Part shown: positions 29,653 to 37,959 of the stretch, one piece after another
Position numbering within the stretch: position 1 is the first letter of the stretch
How the letters are laid out: every line of letters begins with the position of its first letter
Assembly: GCA_024123915.1 (NCBI GenBank)
Contig: CP099650.1
Span: 2,604,001-2,668,000 of the forward strand
DNA: 64,000 nucleotides
Origin: Oxalobacteraceae bacterium OTU3CAMAD1
GTDB taxonomy: Bacteria; Pseudomonadota; Gammaproteobacteria; Burkholderiales; Burkholderiaceae_D
Reading direction: 5' to 3'
Position numbers and translations under genes: made by a program
Notes under the pieces: model-generated
Database searches by the model: none
The model's input: the letters and a program-made list of their open reading frames with translations, nothing else
Told to the model about the DNA's origin: nothing

Positions 29653-30716
29653 TGAACGGCGCCCAACGCCGTATCACCGGCTGCGCGGCGTTGCTTGCCG
29701 CGCTATGGGGCCAGGCCCCGCTGGTCGCGGCGGCGTCGATGACGGCCGCCGATCCACATGTCGCCCGGATGGGTCGAACCGGTATCGACGCCGATGGCGC
29801 CGTGCGGTTTGGCTATCCGGGCGTTAGTTTTTATCTCAACTTCGAAGGCACGCGCCTGAGCGTCGAGGCGGAGGCCAGCGGCGGAAACAGCTACCTGGAC
29901 GTGATCGTCGATGGCGTCGCGCGCAAGGTGCGGCTGGCGTACGGCAGGCAGACCGTTACCCTGGTCGACGGCGCCTCCGCCGGCAGGCACATGGTGGAAA
30001 TCGTCAACCGTTCCGAGACCTGGCACGGCACCGCCGCGTTGCTGCGCTTCGACACCGACGGCAAATGGAACGCTCCGCCCGTCCTCCCTCAACGCAAAAT
30101 GCTGGTGCTGGGCGATTCCGTCACCTGCGGCGAGGCGATCGACCGCGTGGCCGGGGCGAAGAAGGATACGTCCTGGTGGAACGCGCGTTCATCCTACGGC
30201 ATGCTGATGGCGCGCGAGCTGCACGCGCAGGTGCAGTTGGTCTGCTACGGCGGTCGGGGCTTGATACGTACCTGGGAAAACAAGACCGACGAAATGAATC
30301 TGCCGGACTATTATCAGTTGGCGGTCGCGGACCTGCAAAAGCCGGTACGCTGGGACCAGCGGGATTATCGGCCCGATGTGATTCTCAGCACGATCGGTAC
30401 CAACGACTTCAATCTCGGAATTCCAGATCGCGAGCAGTATGTGGGCACCTACGTGCGGTTCGTGCACACGCTGTTGAAGGATCATCCGCAGGCGCAAATC
30501 ATGCTGTCCGAGGGCGGTTTGGTGACCGGCGAGAAGAGGGTGGCGTTGATCGAATATATCGCCGAGACGGTAAAGCGGGTGGGGGACAAGCGCGTTCGCG
30601 CGATCGCGTCGAAACCCTATTCCGGCGATGCGGATGACGGGCATCCGACCCGGGAGCAAACCGTCAATATCGCCAACGATTTGCTCCCCCAGGTTCGTGT
30701 GATTATGAATTGGTGA
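29652..30716 (+). CDS. Carbohydrate esterase family 2-like acetylesterase
   Basis: A 354-residue protein with a signal peptide (about 1-28). An N-terminal jelly-roll domain (about 40-145, FYLNFEGTRLSVEAEA) is followed by an SGNH domain with GDSVTCGE (Ser156), YGGRGLIRTW, IGTNDFN and DGHPT (Asp329, His331). This two-domain layout is typical of CE2, whose characterised members deacetylate glucomannan and xylan. Its ATG overlaps the previous stop (TAATG), so it is the last gene of the plus-strand operon. Two esterases of different families in one operon suggests attack on differently placed acetyl groups. Confidence 0.85.
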   Translation: MNGAQRRITGCAALLAALWGQAPLVAAASMTAADPHVARMGRTGIDADGAVRFGYPGVSFYLNFEGTRLSVEAEASGGNSYLDVIVDGVARKVRLAYGRQTVTLVDGASAGRHMVEIVNRSETWHGTAALLRFDTDGKWNAPPVLPQRKMLVLGDSVTCGEAIDRVAGAKKDTSWWNARSSYGMLMARELHAQVQLVCYGGRGLIRTWENKTDEMNLPDYYQLAVADLQKPVRWDQRDYRPDVILSTIGTNDFNLGIPDREQYVGTYVRFVHTLLKDHPQAQIMLSEGGLVTGEKRVALIEYIAETVKRVGDKRVRAIASKPYSGDADDGHPTREQTVNIANDLLPQVRVIMNW

Positions 30717-30738
30717 GTGTTTAGGTCGCCGACGGAGC

Positions 30739-30772
30739 TTGGCGGATTAGGCGGAACGCCGTAATCCGCCAA
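30739..30772. repeat. REP-like palindrome between convergent genes
   Basis: TTGGCGGATTA and TAATCCGCCAA form a perfect 11-bp stem, extended by GGCG/CGCC with one bulge around GAA. It lies between the CE2 stop and the TonB receptor stop. It could act as a bidirectional terminator, though no T-run is present. It is related to the element at 45808. Confidence 0.75.
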
Positions 30773-30777
30773 ACGCC

Positions 30778-33483
30778 TTAGTAGTTCGCGCCAACCCGGA
30801 ACCCGAACATGCGAGGCTGTACGAAATTGGCCTCCATGAACCCACCAAACACCGAATTTCCGCTCAGTTTCGCATGGCTGTTCGAGATGTTACGGACATA
30901 CAGCTCCGCGTGCCACTTGTCGTCCGGCGCTTCCAGCCGCACCGACGCGTCGCCCATCGCATACGCCTTCTGATAGCGGCCGACGTGCGCGAACTCCGAA
31001 TTGAGCATGTCGAAGTAAGCCTTGTCGCGCCAGTTCACCTTCACATACGGGATCACCTTGTAGCCGTTTTCAAACCCGAACTCCTGCGAGAAGTTGATGT
31101 TGAACTGGTACTTCGGCGTGTTCGGCAGGTGGTTGCCGTCGATGTTGGCCAGGCGGCGGCCCAGCAAGGTCTTATCCGGACCGTTGTAGGCGGTCGGGCA
31201 GGCCGGCAGGCCCAGTTCCACGCGCACGTCGCACTGGTAGTCGTCGCTGTACGAGTTGTAGTCGTGGATGCTGGAGTTGATGTAAGCGAAACCGCCGCCG
31301 ATACGGCCGCCGCGCCATGGCTTGTAATCCCATTCCAATTCGAGGCCAGGGATATTCACCTTGCCGACGTTGATGGTGCGCCAGCCTTCATACACGTCGC
31401 ACTTCGGCTGGTCGGCCGGGCAGGGCAGGCCGTTCGATGGAATGATCTGGTTGATGAAGTAGGTGCCGGTGACCTGCATGTCCTTGTACTTCATGAAGAA
31501 CGCGGTGGCCGACAGGCTTAAACGGTTGTCCAGGAATTTGCCCTTGAAGCCCAGCTCATAGTTGGTGACGGTCTCCGGCTCGTACGGCAGGAAGGTCTCG
31601 ACGCCGGGTTTGCCATCTGCGCACAGGCGGTAGTTGCAGCTGTCCGTCTTGTCGGCGAAGCCGCCGGCCTTGTAGCCGGTCGACACAGAGGCGTACACCA
31701 TCTTGTTGGCGTCGAGCTGCTTCTGCAGGCCGGCACGCCACGTCACTTTTTTCCATTCCTGTTTGTGATCGTTCGAGGTCGGCGCGCCATACAGGTTGTA
31801 AGCGGCCACGCTGCCGCCCATGCCGGGCGTCAGGTCGGTGCCGTCATGGACGCGGAAGCCGGGCGTGCCGGGCGTGCCTTGCGAATACAGGCCGTTGTAA
31901 TAGGCCGAATTGCCGATCCAGTTGGCGCCATACACCTTGCCGCCCTTGTCCTCTTTGCTGTCGATGCTGTAACGCGCGCCGAGGGTACCGGTCCACGTTG
32001 GCATGAACTTCCAGTCGGCTTGGGCGAAGACCGCCTTGGCGTCGACCTGGCGGTTAGGCTGGTTATACAGCACGCTGCCGACATCGCCGTACGGCTTCTG
32101 GATGGTGTTGGTCTGCTCGTAGTCGATGCGGTTACGCTCGTGCATCCAGAACAAGCCGCCGACGTACTGCACATTGCCCAGCTGCTGCTTCAACTGCGCC
32201 TCGTGCACGGTCGACAGATAGCGCGAATCGAGCGTGCGGTGGAAGGAGTCGGTCAGCGGCCAGGTGCCCCAGTTGCCGTCGACCGAATTCGGATACGCGC
32301 CGTTGATCTGGAACGGCGCCGCGTGCTGCATGCCCAGGTCGTCGTCGGTGATCTGCGAGCGGGTTTGGTCGGCGACCTGGAAGGTGTAGTCGAAGTTGGT
32401 GTGGTCGTTGATGTTCCAGTTGATCCCCGTGCGCAGCGTCTTGATACTCAGGTCGTTCTGTCCGGGGACGTTGACGTTAATGTCCCACTTGCCCTGACCC
32501 GGGCCGCAGGCGTAGCGGGTGCCCGCCGTGGCGGCGCAATCGCGGAAGGTGGCGCCGCCGGCGCCGGAATCCTGGAACTGCTCATACGACGCCTTGGCCG
32601 TGAGGTCCTTGTTGATCTTCAAAAGACCGGTCAGGCGGCCGGCCCATTCGTCCTGGTTGGTGTAGTAGTCGCTCGGGCCGACCACGCGGTTGAAGCGCTG
32701 GTCGACATCCGGTTTGCCGTTCGGGACCCAGCCCAATGCCGGCGCGTTGGCTTCGCTCAGGTCGCGCGTCTGGTTGGCGTAGCCGTCGCGCTTGACCTTC
32801 ATGAACGTCGCGCGCAACGCCAGCGCGTCGTTGACGACGATGTTCTGCACCACCGAGATCTGCTTCTTGCGGTAGTTGCCGATATCGATGTCGGCCTTGC
32901 CGTAGTTGCCCGTCCAATCCGGCTTGGCGGGAATCACGTTGACGCTGCCGCCGGTGGAGTTGCGGCCGAACAGCGTGCCTTGCGGGCCGCGCAGCACCTC
33001 GACCTGTTCCAGGTCGAACATCAGCGCCTGCGCGCCTTGTGGACGCGGCGAGTACATGCCGTCGACGTGGAAGCCGACCGCCGGATCGCCGGTCTCGGTG
33101 AAGTTGGTGGAGGTGATGCCGCGGATGGTGATCTGCACGGCCGAATCCTCGCCGGTGTTTTCGATCACGACGTTGGGCATCTCGCCGCTCAAATCGGAGA
33201 GGCTGGTCGCGCCTTTGCGGGTCAATTGATCCTGGCTGAGTGCGGCGACGGCGAGCGGAGTACGCAGCAGCGAAGTGGAATAGCGGGTCGCGGTGACGCG
33301 CACTTCCTGGATCTGGTCCGGATTGGCTGCCGTGGGTGCTGCGGGTGCTGCGGGTGCGCCGGCTTGCGCCTCGGCTGCGGGTGCGGTTGCGGTGTCAGCC
33401 TGGGCCTGGGCGCTGAAGGTCATGAACGAGCAAGCGCTGGCGACGGCCAGGCTCATGAGAGTACGTCTTGTGGGGTGCAACAT
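30778..33483 (-). CDS. TonB-dependent outer-membrane receptor (mannan locus)
   Basis: A 901-residue receptor: signal peptide (about 1-29, TFSAQAQA), an Ala/Pro-rich linker, a plug domain (about 60-180, LSGEMPNVVIENTG ... VEVLRGPQGTLFGRNSTGG) and a 22-stranded barrel ending in FGFRVGANY. It would import oligosaccharides with TonB energy. The ATG at 33483 has GAGGAGA about 8 nt upstream; the longer frame has no ribosome site. It is transcribed towards the esterase gene. Its promoter carries the third copy of the operator repeat (33623), tying it to the LacI-type regulator. Confidence 0.92.
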   Translation of the reverse strand: MLHPTRRTLMSLAVASACSFMTFSAQAQADTATAPAAEAQAGAPAAPAAPTAANPDQIQEVRVTATRYSTSLLRTPLAVAALSQDQLTRKGATSLSDLSGEMPNVVIENTGEDSAVQITIRGITSTNFTETGDPAVGFHVDGMYSPRPQGAQALMFDLEQVEVLRGPQGTLFGRNSTGGSVNVIPAKPDWTGNYGKADIDIGNYRKKQISVVQNIVVNDALALRATFMKVKRDGYANQTRDLSEANAPALGWVPNGKPDVDQRFNRVVGPSDYYTNQDEWAGRLTGLLKINKDLTAKASYEQFQDSGAGGATFRDCAATAGTRYACGPGQGKWDINVNVPGQNDLSIKTLRTGINWNINDHTNFDYTFQVADQTRSQITDDDLGMQHAAPFQINGAYPNSVDGNWGTWPLTDSFHRTLDSRYLSTVHEAQLKQQLGNVQYVGGLFWMHERNRIDYEQTNTIQKPYGDVGSVLYNQPNRQVDAKAVFAQADWKFMPTWTGTLGARYSIDSKEDKGGKVYGANWIGNSAYYNGLYSQGTPGTPGFRVHDGTDLTPGMGGSVAAYNLYGAPTSNDHKQEWKKVTWRAGLQKQLDANKMVYASVSTGYKAGGFADKTDSCNYRLCADGKPGVETFLPYEPETVTNYELGFKGKFLDNRLSLSATAFFMKYKDMQVTGTYFINQIIPSNGLPCPADQPKCDVYEGWRTINVGKVNIPGLELEWDYKPWRGGRIGGGFAYINSSIHDYNSYSDDYQCDVRVELGLPACPTAYNGPDKTLLGRRLANIDGNHLPNTPKYQFNINFSQEFGFENGYKVIPYVKVNWRDKAYFDMLNSEFAHVGRYQKAYAMGDASVRLEAPDDKWHAELYVRNISNSHAKLSGNSVFGGFMEANFVQPRMFGFRVGANY

Positions 33484-33570
33484 TGTGTCAGTCTCCTCGA
33501 TGTTTTTGGAATTATGGAAAGTGCCAGCACCGCAGGTTGTCTGATACGGCTTAGCTTCCTGGCAATGCGG

Positions 33571-33599
33571 AGTATCGATCCGTAATTTTCGAGGGTCAA
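33571..33599 (-). promoter_or_regulatory. Probable promoter of the mannan-locus TonB receptor
   Basis: On the minus strand TTGACC (33599-33594), a 17-nt spacer, then GATACT (33576-33571). The start site would be near 33564, leaving a leader of about 80 nt. Confidence 0.6.
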
Positions 33600-33622
33600 A
33601 TGAAACCAAATTTGAAACCGAT

Positions 33623-33643
33623 GTTTAACAAAATTTACTAAAC
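33623..33643. promoter_or_regulatory. Operator-like inverted repeat, site 3
   Basis: A 21-bp repeat GTTTAA-N9-CTAAAC, one arm base different from sites 1 and 2. Its edge is exactly 23 nt upstream of the receptor -35, the same as for site 2. Confidence 0.7.
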
Positions 33644-33916
33644 ACACAATATTTTGCTGTTTTTTGGTTACCGTGGTTATGAAGACACAAGGCTGTAATT
33701 TCTCGAACTGTTTTGTAAAGATTTGCAAGCATGCATTGCGCAATACCCTGGACAGGAAAGGGGGCGAACGGTGGCTTTGTAAAGAAATGTAAGCGGTATC
33801 ACAGTTGAAATAGACCTGTTTTCAATAAAAACAATGGCTTAGGCGCGGCGGGGCGAGCGCTGGCCTGAGTGGTATTGCACTGGTAGCATGACTCATCGAT
33901 AACTTGGGGGAGCCCC
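33644..33916. other. Intergenic region between the mannan and GlcNAc cassettes
   Basis: A 273-nt, AT-richer stretch between two divergent genes; with the receptor leader the gene-free span is 433 nt. It must hold the nagP promoter, but no clear -35/-10 pair is seen. An inverted repeat TTGAAA-N9-TTTCAA lies at 33805-33825, and AGTGGTATTG is followed by CACTGGTA near 33868-33885. No small gene or RNA is recognised. Confidence 0.5.
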
Positions 33917-35260
33917 ATGCAAATGAGTGCGAACACAACGGAACAGCGGTCACGCGATTCCTCTCGAACGGTAGTGGTCGGCATGCTGTTCGTCGGCCTG
34001 CTGTTCTTCATTCTCGGCTTCGTCACCTGGTTGAATGGTTCGCTCGTGCCCTTCCTCAAGATCGTCTGCGGCTTGAACAACTTCCAGGCGCTGTGGGTCA
34101 CGTTCGCGTTTTACATCGCCTACACGGTGATGGCGCTGCCGGCCGCCGCCGTGCTGGGCCGGATCGGCTACAAAAAGGGCATGACCCTCGGACTGGGCAT
34201 CATGGGCGCCGGCGCCTTGATGTTCATTCCAGCGGCGCGCAGCACGCATTACGAGCTGTTCCTGGCCGCGCTCTTCACCTTGGCCACCGGCATGACCTTG
34301 ATGCAGACCGCCATTAATCCCTACATCGTCCAGATCGGCGACCGCGACAGCGCGGCCATGCGCATCAGCATCATGGGCCTGTTTAACAAGGGCGCCGGCG
34401 TAGTCGTGCCACTGGTGTTCAGCTCGCTGATGCTGGCCGATATCGACAGTTTCTCGCACACGGCGCTGGCGACCCTGGAGCCGGCCGCGCGCGACGCCAT
34501 GCGCGCCACCCTGGCCGAGCGGCTGGTGTTCCCCTATGCCTGCATGGCCGCAGTGCTGTTCGTGATCATGGTGTTTATCCATTTCTCCAACCTGCGCGAC
34601 ATCCCGCCCGAGGCGGACGACGCCACAGCTAACGTCGAGCGCACCGGCGTGCTGCAATTCCCGCAACTGGTGCTGGGCGCGCTGGCCCTGTTCGGCTACG
34701 TCGGCGTCGAGGTGATCGCCGGCGACACCATCGGCCTGTATGGCCACGAACTGAACGTCGCCAACTTCGGCGTGCTCACTTCCTACACGATGGTGTGCAT
34801 GGTGCTCGGCTACCTGGTCGGCGTGGTGGCGATTCCTCGCTACCTGTCGCAGAAGGGCGCGCTGCTGCTGTCTGCGTTGCTGGGTTTGGTGCTGACGGTC
34901 GGCGTCGCCACCGGCTCCAGCCAGTCGAACGGGATCTCGCAGGTGCTGGTGGGCTGGGCCGGCGTGCCGCTGGTGCCGGACACCGTCATGTGCCTGGCGC
35001 TGCTGGGGCTGGCCAACGCGCTGGTGTGGCCGGCCATCTGGCCGCTTGCCCTGCAAGGTCTGGGACGCTACACCGCCGCCGGTTCGGCCGTGCTGGTGAT
35101 GGCCATCTCCGGCGGCGCCGTGCTGCCGCTGCTGTATGGCCGCTTGTCCGATGCGTCCGGTCCGCAAGCTGGCTACTGGCTGATGCTGCCTTGCTACGCG
35201 CTGATCCTGTGGTACGCCGCGAGCGGCCACAAGATCCGCAGCTGGGGTGGCGCCCGATAA
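33917..35260 (+). CDS. nagP: N-acetylglucosamine transporter NagP (MFS)
   Basis: A 447-residue inner-membrane symporter of about 12 helices in the FGHS family. It closely follows the pattern of Shewanella NagP: FFILGFVTWLNGSLVPFLK, GRIGYKKGM, LMQTAINPYIVQ and GLFNKGAGVV. GGGGGAG lies just upstream of the ATG; a second ATG two codons later is possible. It lies before a TonB receptor and a GH20 enzyme, a common set for chitooligosaccharide use. Substrate is inferred from family and context. Confidence 0.85.
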   Translation: MQMSANTTEQRSRDSSRTVVVGMLFVGLLFFILGFVTWLNGSLVPFLKIVCGLNNFQALWVTFAFYIAYTVMALPAAAVLGRIGYKKGMTLGLGIMGAGALMFIPAARSTHYELFLAALFTLATGMTLMQTAINPYIVQIGDRDSAAMRISIMGLFNKGAGVVVPLVFSSLMLADIDSFSHTALATLEPAARDAMRATLAERLVFPYACMAAVLFVIMVFIHFSNLRDIPPEADDATANVERTGVLQFPQLVLGALALFGYVGVEVIAGDTIGLYGHELNVANFGVLTSYTMVCMVLGYLVGVVAIPRYLSQKGALLLSALLGLVLTVGVATGSSQSNGISQVLVGWAGVPLVPDTVMCLALLGLANALVWPAIWPLALQGLGRYTAAGSAVLVMAISGGAVLPLLYGRLSDASGPQAGYWLMLPCYALILWYAASGHKIRSWGGAR

Positions 35261-35298
35261 CGAAGCGATTCCATTTTTGAATAAAACAGGAGAATCAA

Positions 35299-37932
35299 AT
35301 GACCACGACCACCAAGCCGCTGTTGAAGAAAAAACTGTTACCAAAGCTGATCGCGCTGGCGCTGGGAGGCGCTTTCGCTCCCCATTTGTATGCCGCCGAT
35401 CCGGTCGGGCAGGCGCAGGCCGCCGAGGCCGCGCCGGCGGGAGAGCCGGCCGTGGTCGAGGTGAAGGGCATCCGTGAACGCCTCAAGCGCAATCTGGCCG
35501 AAAAGCGCGACTCGGGCAATGTGATCGACACGGTGACGGCGGAGGAAGTGGGCAAGTTCCCGGACAAGAACGTGGCCGACTCGCTGCAGCGCGTGCCCGG
35601 CATTTCGGTCGACCGCACCTGGGGCGAGGGCCGCGACATCTTCGTGCGCGGCACCGACAAGAATTTGAATCTGACGCAGTTGAACGGCCAGGCCGTGGCC
35701 TCCGGCTACTGGTGGAAAAACGACTCGCAAAGCCGTGGCTTCAACTACGACATCCTGGCGTCGGAGCTGGTGGGCAGCATCGACGTCTATAAAAGCCCGT
35801 CGCCCGACCTGGACGAGGGCAGCATCGGTGGCCTGGTCAACGTCAAGACCCGCAAACCGTTCCAGCTCAAGCCTTTCGTGGCGCAGGTGTCGGCGGAAGC
35901 GACCTACAGCGAGCTGCCGAAGAAAACCGATCCCCAGTTCTCCGGCCTGCTCAGCTGGACCAATGAACAGAAGACCTTCGGCGCGCTGGTCGCACTGAGC
36001 CAGCAAAAGCGCACGATGCGCCGCGACGGCCTGGAAAACTTCACCGACACGACCAAGTACAACATCGTCGACCAGAACGGCGCGGTCACGCCGGGCGCGT
36101 ATGCGTCGTGGGGCGGCGGCACGCCGATCTTCCGCCAGGACCGCGAGCGCACCACCGGGAATATCACCTTGCAGGCGCGCCCGAACGCCAACACGGACAT
36201 CTCGCTGAACTACATGAACTCCGATATGAGCATGGACAACAGCAACCAGAACTACCTGTGGCAAGCGGGTGGCCTGGTGGACGCGCAGGGCAATATCGCC
36301 GTCACCGATCCGCGCTTCATCACCACCTCGGACGGCACCAAGGCGCTGGTCGGCGGCACCGTCGGTCCGGCCAACGGCGTATCGTTCGAGCCGATCTTCC
36401 GCCAGTCCTATGTCAAGTCGCAGGTTCTGGACCTGGAAGGCACCTATGACGCCGACAACTGGAAGTTCCACGGCCAGGCCGGCACCACCAAGGGCTCCGG
36501 CGGCAGCGACCATGACCGCAACTTCTGGTTCACCGGGAATACCCGCGCCACCTTCAACCTGGCGCCCGACACGTATGAGATCAAGTACCTGGATATGAAT
36601 CCGCTCGATCCGACCAAACTGACCTTGCAAAGCACGCGCGACTGGATACGCCGCATGGAGACCAAGGAAAACTACGCCCAGGGCGACCTGACGATAGACC
36701 TGGATAACGCCTTCTTCAAATCGATCAAGGTCGGCGTCAAGCTGCGCGACACCAAGGTGCAGAACCGCCGCATCATCGGCACCAATGGCCCCGGCAATCC
36801 GGGCTGGGAGACGCTGACCCTGGCGGACCTGTCGACCGGTCCATCGCCGCTGATCTCGCAGGAGGCGGCCAGCGCCGGCTCGCTGACGCAGTACGCATGG
36901 GTCGATGACGGGCTGGCGTCGTCGCGGGGCTTTGCCATGTTCGACAAGGGCATGGTCTACGCCGAGGCGAAGGGCGAGTACTACCGCATCAAGGAGAAGA
37001 TCTACGCCACCTACGTCCGCGCCGACTTCGCGGTGGGACAGTGGCGCGGCGACTTCGGCGCGCGTCTGGTCAAGACCGACCAGACCTCGGAAGCCTATCA
37101 GGACCTGAACGGCAATGGCAATTACGTGCTGGGGAGCGTTTCGCGCACCTACAACGACGTGCTGCCAAGTCTGAACGCGGTCTACTCGGTGAACAAGGAT
37201 TTGCTGGTGCGCGGCGCCGTCGCCCGCGTGATGGCGCGTAACACCTACAGCGATTTGAGTGCCAGCACGGAAGTCAGCGGCACCACCAACGCCGCCACCG
37301 CCGGCAATCCCTTGCTGAAACCGTACCACGCCAACCAGGCGGAGATCGGCGCCGAGTGGTACTACGCCGACGCCTCGCTGCTGTCGGCGACGCTGTTCGC
37401 CAAGAAGCTCGATACTTTCGTCTACACGCAAAGCGCGCTGGAAAACGTTGGCGGCGTCACCCGCTCGGTCACGCGGCCGTACAACGCCAGCAGCGGGCAA
37501 ACCGTCAACGGCCTGGAACTCCAGTGGCAGCAGGTGTTCGGCAGCGGCTTTGGCGCCGTCGTCAACTACACCTTCACCGACGCCAAGACCGGCGCCAATG
37601 CCAACGGCCAGAAGCTCAATGTGATCGGCAACTCGCGCAACCAGGCTAATGTCAGCGGCTTCTTCGAGAAGGACGGCTACAGCGCGCGGCTATCGTACAA
37701 CTACCGCTCCAAGTCCTACGGCGGCTTGAATGAGGGCGGCCAGGATGTCACCAGCGCCTACGGCCAGTGGGACGCGTCGGCCAGTTGGGACGTCACGCCG
37801 AAAATCAGCTTGTACCTGACGGCGGTGAACATCGGGAATGAACTGATACGCACCAATACCACCGACGGCCTGCCGGTTGGCGTGTATGAGAACGGCGCCC
37901 GGTATAGTGTCGGTCTCAAAGCCAAGTTTTAA
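35299..37932 (+). CDS. TonB-dependent receptor (GlcNAc/chitooligosaccharide cassette)
   Basis: An 877-residue outer-membrane receptor. The signal peptide (about 1-33, FAPHLYAADP) is followed by a short Ala-rich segment and a plug beginning VVEVKGIRERLKRNLAEKRD, with DTVTAEEVGKFPDKNVADSL and QRVPGISVDR. The barrel ends in ARYSVGLKAKF. This plug type is typical of carbohydrate receptors in Xanthomonas, Caulobacter and Shewanella, and differs from the receptor at 30778. AGGAG precedes the ATG; the gene starts 38 nt after nagP. Confidence 0.93.
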   Translation: MTTTTKPLLKKKLLPKLIALALGGAFAPHLYAADPVGQAQAAEAAPAGEPAVVEVKGIRERLKRNLAEKRDSGNVIDTVTAEEVGKFPDKNVADSLQRVPGISVDRTWGEGRDIFVRGTDKNLNLTQLNGQAVASGYWWKNDSQSRGFNYDILASELVGSIDVYKSPSPDLDEGSIGGLVNVKTRKPFQLKPFVAQVSAEATYSELPKKTDPQFSGLLSWTNEQKTFGALVALSQQKRTMRRDGLENFTDTTKYNIVDQNGAVTPGAYASWGGGTPIFRQDRERTTGNITLQARPNANTDISLNYMNSDMSMDNSNQNYLWQAGGLVDAQGNIAVTDPRFITTSDGTKALVGGTVGPANGVSFEPIFRQSYVKSQVLDLEGTYDADNWKFHGQAGTTKGSGGSDHDRNFWFTGNTRATFNLAPDTYEIKYLDMNPLDPTKLTLQSTRDWIRRMETKENYAQGDLTIDLDNAFFKSIKVGVKLRDTKVQNRRIIGTNGPGNPGWETLTLADLSTGPSPLISQEAASAGSLTQYAWVDDGLASSRGFAMFDKGMVYAEAKGEYYRIKEKIYATYVRADFAVGQWRGDFGARLVKTDQTSEAYQDLNGNGNYVLGSVSRTYNDVLPSLNAVYSVNKDLLVRGAVARVMARNTYSDLSASTEVSGTTNAATAGNPLLKPYHANQAEIGAEWYYADASLLSATLFAKKLDTFVYTQSALENVGGVTRSVTRPYNASSGQTVNGLELQWQQVFGSGFGAVVNYTFTDAKTGANANGQKLNVIGNSRNQANVSGFFEKDGYSARLSYNYRSKSYGGLNEGGQDVTSAYGQWDASASWDVTPKISLYLTAVNIGNELIRTNTTDGLPVGVYENGARYSVGLKAKF

Positions 37933-37959
37933 TCGCTAATCGTCATCCAGGGGAGTGGA

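Noticed and set aside
30778..33609. Longer start of the mannan TonB receptor at 33609
   Set aside because: The extra 42 residues precede a clear signal peptide and lack a ribosome site. GAGGAGA is placed correctly for 33483.
33868..33885. AGTGGTATTG/CACTGGTA as a GntR-type (NagQ/DasR-like) box before nagP
   Set aside because: It is only a partial match and not a proper palindrome, so no regulator can be assigned.
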